Under the pieces are notes generated by a model. The model was not told the origin of the DNA, made no database searches, and was given only the letters and a program-made list of their open reading frames with translations. Below, one piece after another: positions 60,868 through 64,000 of a stretch of 64,000 bases of DNA. The position numbers and the translations under genes are program-made. Source of the DNA: Bacteroidaceae bacterium. GTDB taxonomy: Bacteria; Bacteroidota; Bacteroidia; Bacteroidales; Bacteroidaceae. Where the stretch lies: NCBI GenBank assembly GCA_017547385.1, contig JAFYPU010000001.1, positions 1 to 64,000 on the forward strand. The letters run 5' to 3'. How positions within the stretch are numbered: the first letter of the stretch is position 1; every line of letters begins with the position of its first letter.

Positions 60868-61776
60868 ATGGAATTGGAAAAATTTGACCGGCAACTGCGA
60901 CTCATGGTGTTGCTGGCACAAAACAAACAACACACGGTGGAAGATATCAGCCGATTGCTCGGCATGAATCGTCGCTCCATCTACCGATATATCGAGGCTT
61001 TTCGTCAAATGGGATTCATCGTTATCAAGGAAGGCACTAAGTATCGCATCGACCACAACTCACCTTTCTTCAGACAAATCACCGAGTACACGCATTTCAG
61101 CGAAGACGAGGCCATGACCATCAACCAAGTGTTGAACTCCGTGTATGACACTTCGCCACAAATACGCCGCTTACGCGAAAAGCTGGCCTCACTCTACGAT
61201 TTCAAGGTCTTGGCCCGTCATGGAGTTGACACACTCATTGCCCACAATCTGAGCACTCTCTACAAGGCATGCACCCTCGAGCGAGTGGCCATCTTGCGCG
61301 ACTACACCTCACCCAACAGCGGAGCGGTGCGCGACCGCATTGTGGAACCCTACCTCTTCCTGTCCGAGAACAGCGAGGTGCGATGCTACGAACCGGAGAG
61401 CGGCATGAACAAAACTTTCAAAATCAGCCGCGCCAAGCGCGTGGACCTGCTCGATTTGCTCTGGAGCCACAAAGACAAGCACAAACCCTTGCACTACGAT
61501 TTGTTCCACTTCTCCGGCGAACGACGTTTCCGCGTACGACTTCTAATGGGCTACCTGGCCATGAGCTTGTTGCTGGAAGAACATCCCGAAGCCGAAAAGC
61601 AAATTCATCTGCACAACGACGGACGCTGGATGCTCGACACGCAGGTGTGCAGCTTCAAAGGCATCGGACGCTTTGTGCTGGGCCTCTTCGACGACATCGA
61701 AGTGGTAGATTCGCCGGAGTTTTCCGCTTGGATCAACACCCGAATAAAAGATTTAACACAGAAATACGGAAATTGA
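60868..61776 (+). CDS. HTH-WYL transcriptional regulator
   Basis: 302 residues from the ATG at 60868; the longer frame to 60622 crosses the promoter and is rejected. N-terminal HTH_11-type helix-turn-helix (about 8-62, HTVEDISRLLGMNRRSIYRYIEAFRQMGF), a helical linker, then a WYL-like domain (about 145-230; the signature is degenerate, VEPYLFLSENSEVRCYEPE) and a C-terminal WCX-like extension (FRVRLLMGYLAMSLLLEEHP). WYL proteins sense nucleic acid or nucleotide ligands in stress and defence; targets here are unknown. No defence genes lie beside it. Confidence 0.85.
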   Translation: MELEKFDRQLRLMVLLAQNKQHTVEDISRLLGMNRRSIYRYIEAFRQMGFIVIKEGTKYRIDHNSPFFRQITEYTHFSEDEAMTINQVLNSVYDTSPQIRRLREKLASLYDFKVLARHGVDTLIAHNLSTLYKACTLERVAILRDYTSPNSGAVRDRIVEPYLFLSENSEVRCYEPESGMNKTFKISRAKRVDLLDLLWSHKDKHKPLHYDLFHFSGERRFRVRLLMGYLAMSLLLEEHPEAEKQIHLHNDGRWMLDTQVCSFKGIGRFVLGLFDDIEVVDSPEFSAWINTRIKDLTQKYGN

Positions 61777-61872
61777 CGCAGCCTGTCGCAAAAGAGGAAG
61801 ATTTTTGCATCGTAAACCTTTCACAAGCGCGAGAAACACCCAATGTCTCGCAAAACCTAAAAAAGCACTACG

Positions 61873-62136
61873 ATGAACAAAATGAACACTTCCACAGCTC
61901 ACACACTGACTGCCACCGCTCCCCTTTCCCTCACCAACAATCGCGCCATCATCTCATTGGCACGCATCTATAGCGCACTGCTTGAGGAGAATGTTTCACC
62001 GGCACGCACCCTGCGTTTGGTGCACGCCCAAATTGCCTGCATCGCAGCCCTGCTGCCTGCTGAAATGCCCATCCTGCTGCACTTGGCACTCCTGGCTTGG
62101 GCCGGAATGGCGGTCTACGGATGCCGAAAGAAATGA
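61873..62136 (+). CDS. small hydrophobic protein of unknown function
   Basis: 87 residues. After a polar Thr-rich start (about 1-22) come an amphipathic stretch (NNRAIISLARIYSALLEENVS) and a C-terminal hydrophobic region (about 48-83, IACIAALLPAEMPILLHLALLAWAGMAVYGC) that may form one hairpin or two membrane helices. Ends in CRKK. Lies between the regulator (96 bp) and gpmI (118 bp) on the same strand. Alanine/leucine-rich composition makes chance coding possible, so confidence is moderate. Confidence 0.55.
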   Translation: MNKMNTSTAHTLTATAPLSLTNNRAIISLARIYSALLEENVSPARTLRLVHAQIACIAALLPAEMPILLHLALLAWAGMAVYGCRKK

Positions 62137-62254
62137 AGCACTGCAACGAAGATAGGCTTCGGGAGTAGATTTTTCGGAAATAAATGTGTATTTTCGCCGT
62201 GCGGTATGTCCGCCATTCCAAAACAACCTTATCACATTTAAATATATACACATT

Positions 62255-63772
62255 ATGGGAAAGAAAGCACTCCTCATGATTCTTGACGGTTGGGGCCACG
62301 GCAACCACACCAAAGGTGATGTTATCTACAGCACCCCCACCCCATTTATGGATAGTTTGTATCGCGACTATCCCCACTCCGAACTTCAGGCTTCCGGCGA
62401 AAACGTAGGTCTGCCCGACGGACAAATGGGTAACTCGGAAGTGGGACACCTCAACATCGGTGCCGGACGCATTGTTTACCAAGACTTGGTGAAAATCAAC
62501 CGCGCCTGCGCAGACGGAAGCATCCTCGAAAACCCTGAAGTGAAAGCAGCCTATACTTATGCCAAAGAAAACGGCAAGGCACTGCACCTGATGGGACTTA
62601 CTTCCGATGGCGGCGTACACTCTTCACTCGACCATCTCTACAAACTCATCGAAATTGCCAAAGAATACGGCTTGGAGAAAACTTTTGTCCACTGCTTCAT
62701 GGACGGACGCGACACCGACCCGAAGAGCGGCAAAGGATTTATCGAACAACTGCAAGGCGTGTGCAACGCCAATGGTGCAGCCATCGCCTCCATCGTGGGC
62801 CGTTTCTATGCCATGGACCGCGACAAACGTTGGGAACGTGTGAAAGAAGCCTATGATCTGTTGGTAAACGGAAAAGGAAAACAAGCCACCGACATGGTGC
62901 AAGCCATGCAGGAAAGCTACGATGCCGATGTTACCGACGAATTTGTGCTTCCCATTCACAATAGTACCGTTGACGGAACCATTAAAGAGGGCGATGTGGT
63001 TATCTTCTTCAACTATCGCAACGACCGCGCCAAGGAACTCACCGTTGTTCTCACACAACAAGATATGCCCGAAGCCGGCATGAACACCATCCCCGGCCTG
63101 CAGTATTTCTGCATGACCCCCTACGATGCCTCATTCACCGGTGTGCACATCCTCTTCCCCAAAGAGAATGTGGAAAACACCCTCGGCGAATATCTCAGCA
63201 GCAAGGGACTCACGCAACTCCACACGGCTGAAACCGAGAAATATGCCCACGTAACCTTCTTCTTCAACGGCGGACGCGAAACACCCTACGAGGGCGAAGA
63301 GCGCATCCTCGTCGCTTCTCCGAAAGTGGCCACCTATGACCTGCAACCCGAGATGTCGGCTTACGAAGTGAAAGACAAACTTGTGGCTGCCATTAAGGAA
63401 AACAAGTACGACTTTATCGTTGTCAACTTTGCCAACGGCGACATGGTGGGTCATACCGGCATATACGAAGCCATTGAGAAAGCAGTGAAAGCTGTGGATG
63501 AATGTGTTTCCGAAGTGATTACAGCTGCCAACGAAACGGGTTACGAAACCATTATCATCGCGGACCACGGAAATGCCGACAACGCTGTGAATGCCGACGG
63601 CACTCCCAACACGGCTCACTCGCTCAACCCCGTTCCTTTCATTTATGTTACGGAAAACAAGAACGCCCGTGTGAAAAACGGAGTTTTGGCAGACGTTGCC
63701 CCCAGCATCTTGCACATCATGGGACTTGCCCAACCTGCAGAGATGACCGGTAAGGATCTGATTGAAGACTGA
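62255..63772 (+). CDS. gpmI: 2,3-bisphosphoglycerate-independent phosphoglycerate mutase
   Basis: 505 residues. Alkaline phosphatase superfamily fold: metal Asp11 in MILDGWGHG, nucleophile Ser61 in [49 protein letters not shown] and IADHGNAD (late metal ligands), then [11 protein letters not shown]. It interconverts 3- and 2-phosphoglycerate in glycolysis with two Mn2+ and no cofactor. The start at 62255 gives the standard [14 protein letters not shown]; an earlier GTG-initiated frame at 62186 is not needed. Ends at a strong terminator. Confidence 0.96.
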   Translation: MGKKALLMILDGWGHGNHTKGDVIYSTPTPFMDSLYRDYPHSELQASGENVGLPDGQMGNSEVGHLNIGAGRIVYQDLVKINRACADGSILENPEVKAAYTYAKENGKALHLMGLTSDGGVHSSLDHLYKLIEIAKEYGLEKTFVHCFMDGRDTDPKSGKGFIEQLQGVCNANGAAIASIVGRFYAMDRDKRWERVKEAYDLLVNGKGKQATDMVQAMQESYDADVTDEFVLPIHNSTVDGTIKEGDVVIFFNYRNDRAKELTVVLTQQDMPEAGMNTIPGLQYFCMTPYDASFTGVHILFPKENVENTLGEYLSSKGLTQLHTAETEKYAHVTFFFNGGRETPYEGEERILVASPKVATYDLQPEMSAYEVKDKLVAAIKENKYDFIVVNFANGDMVGHTGIYEAIEKAVKAVDECVSEVITAANETGYETIIIADHGNADNAVNADGTPNTAHSLNPVPFIYVTENKNARVKNGVLADVAPSILHIMGLAQPAEMTGKDLIED

Positions 63773-63795
63773 TTTTTCACGCTCTGATATAGCAT

Positions 63796-63999
63796 TCAGG
63801 AAAGGCTTCGCCCCAGTTTGAATAACGGGCGAAGCCTTTTTTTGCTTTTCTCAAAATTATCAATGATATTAAGCATTATCAAATAGGCTGCAGTTTGAAA
63901 GACCCAATGTATAAGTTCTTCATCATCCACTTTCTTAACACCTTTCTCTATAATGTGCCCGACCCCATCAAAAAATAAGTCATCTATAATAATACCAAT
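63796..63999 (-). CDS. C-terminal end of a minus-strand gene cut by the window edge
   Basis: An open frame runs on the minus strand from the edge for 67 codons to a TGA at 63796-63798, reading IGIIIDDLFFDGVGHIIEKG and on to VDDEELIHWVFQTAAYLIML. The composition (balanced charged and hydrophobic residues, helical) looks like a real protein end. Its last ~17 codons (RLRPLFKLGRSLS) are encoded by the gpmI terminator hairpin itself, so the true end may have been extended by read-through into it. Start and family are unknown. Confidence 0.4.
   Translation of the reverse strand: MGIIIDDLFFDGVGHIIEKGVKKVDDEELIHWVFQTAAYLIMLNIIDNFEKSKKRLRPLFKLGRSLS
63801..63846 (+). terminator. gpmI terminator
   Basis: 13-bp perfect arms AAAGGCTTCGCCC (63801-63813) and GGGCGAAGCCTTT (63827-63839), followed by a T-run. 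Confidence 0.85.
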
Positions 64000-64000
64000 C

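Noticed and set aside
1-64000. tRNA, rRNA, transposase, integrase or phage genes
   Set aside because: Intergenic regions were scanned by eye for T-loop motifs, rRNA-like sequence and mobile-element genes; none was convincing.

Overview
The window is a chromosomal stretch from a member of the Bacteroidota, most likely Prevotellaceae or a close relative. The evidence is the promoter type (TAnnTTTG -7 boxes, several with a TTG/TTTG about 19-20 nt upstream, and no obvious Shine-Dalgarno sequences), BspA-type leucine-rich repeats, several secreted proteins ending in a T9SS-type sorting tail, a Bacteroidota-style PBP3 with PASTA domain and FtsL, and a Cys-less PurF-like protein. The genus is inference. 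No rRNA, tRNA, CRISPR array, transposase or integrase was seen.

Layout. 1-7230 (minus): a T9SS-cargo pair (InlB-type repeat protein; CotH/dockerin/cohesin-like protein), then a membrane Ser/Thr kinase with BspA LRRs behind a small unknown gene. 7539-10894 (plus): three exported or lipidated unknowns and an N-acetylmuramoyl-alanine amidase. 11035-16477: PurF-like protein (minus), Ca2+ P-type ATPase and a small lipoprotein (plus). 16565-19219 (minus): papain-fold peptidase and Xaa-Pro aminopeptidase. 19389-21915 (plus): patatin-like lipase and a fused SpmA/SpmB protein. 22146-25902 (minus): rpsU, CapA and NlpC/P60 proteins, and asd. 26138-29839 (plus): antiporter, LolD-like ATPase, CvfB-like S1 protein.

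30489-40223 is the division and cell wall cluster mraZ-rsmH-ftsL-ftsI-murE-mraY-murD-ftsW, with a textbook MraZ operator in front. It stops after ftsW: a cyclophilin follows where murG is usual. 42242-45788 is a looser accessory stretch of small exported proteins, including a lipoprotein gene broken by an in-frame TGA. 45789-49514 holds fadD, prfB (without the usual programmed frameshift), a 48-residue membrane protein and a CYTH protein. 49782-60300 is a two-gene operon ending in a 3280-residue secreted LamG/FN3-type protein; the small upstream gene shares a module with the giant's C-terminus. The window ends with a WYL regulator, a small membrane protein, gpmI, and the edge of one more minus-strand reading frame.

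Most worth a second look are non-coding: (i) a 75-bp stem-loop plus promoter cassette present in tandem before the SpmAB gene and once before the purF-like gene; (ii) seven copies of a palindromic intergenic element; (iii) a putative ~240-nt structured RNA upstream of the NlpC/P60 gene with its own promoter, three nested perfect helices and a terminator; (iv) a putative ~86-nt RNA upstream of mraZ. All coordinates, motifs and helices were read by eye. Family assignments rest on recognised motifs, not database searches.
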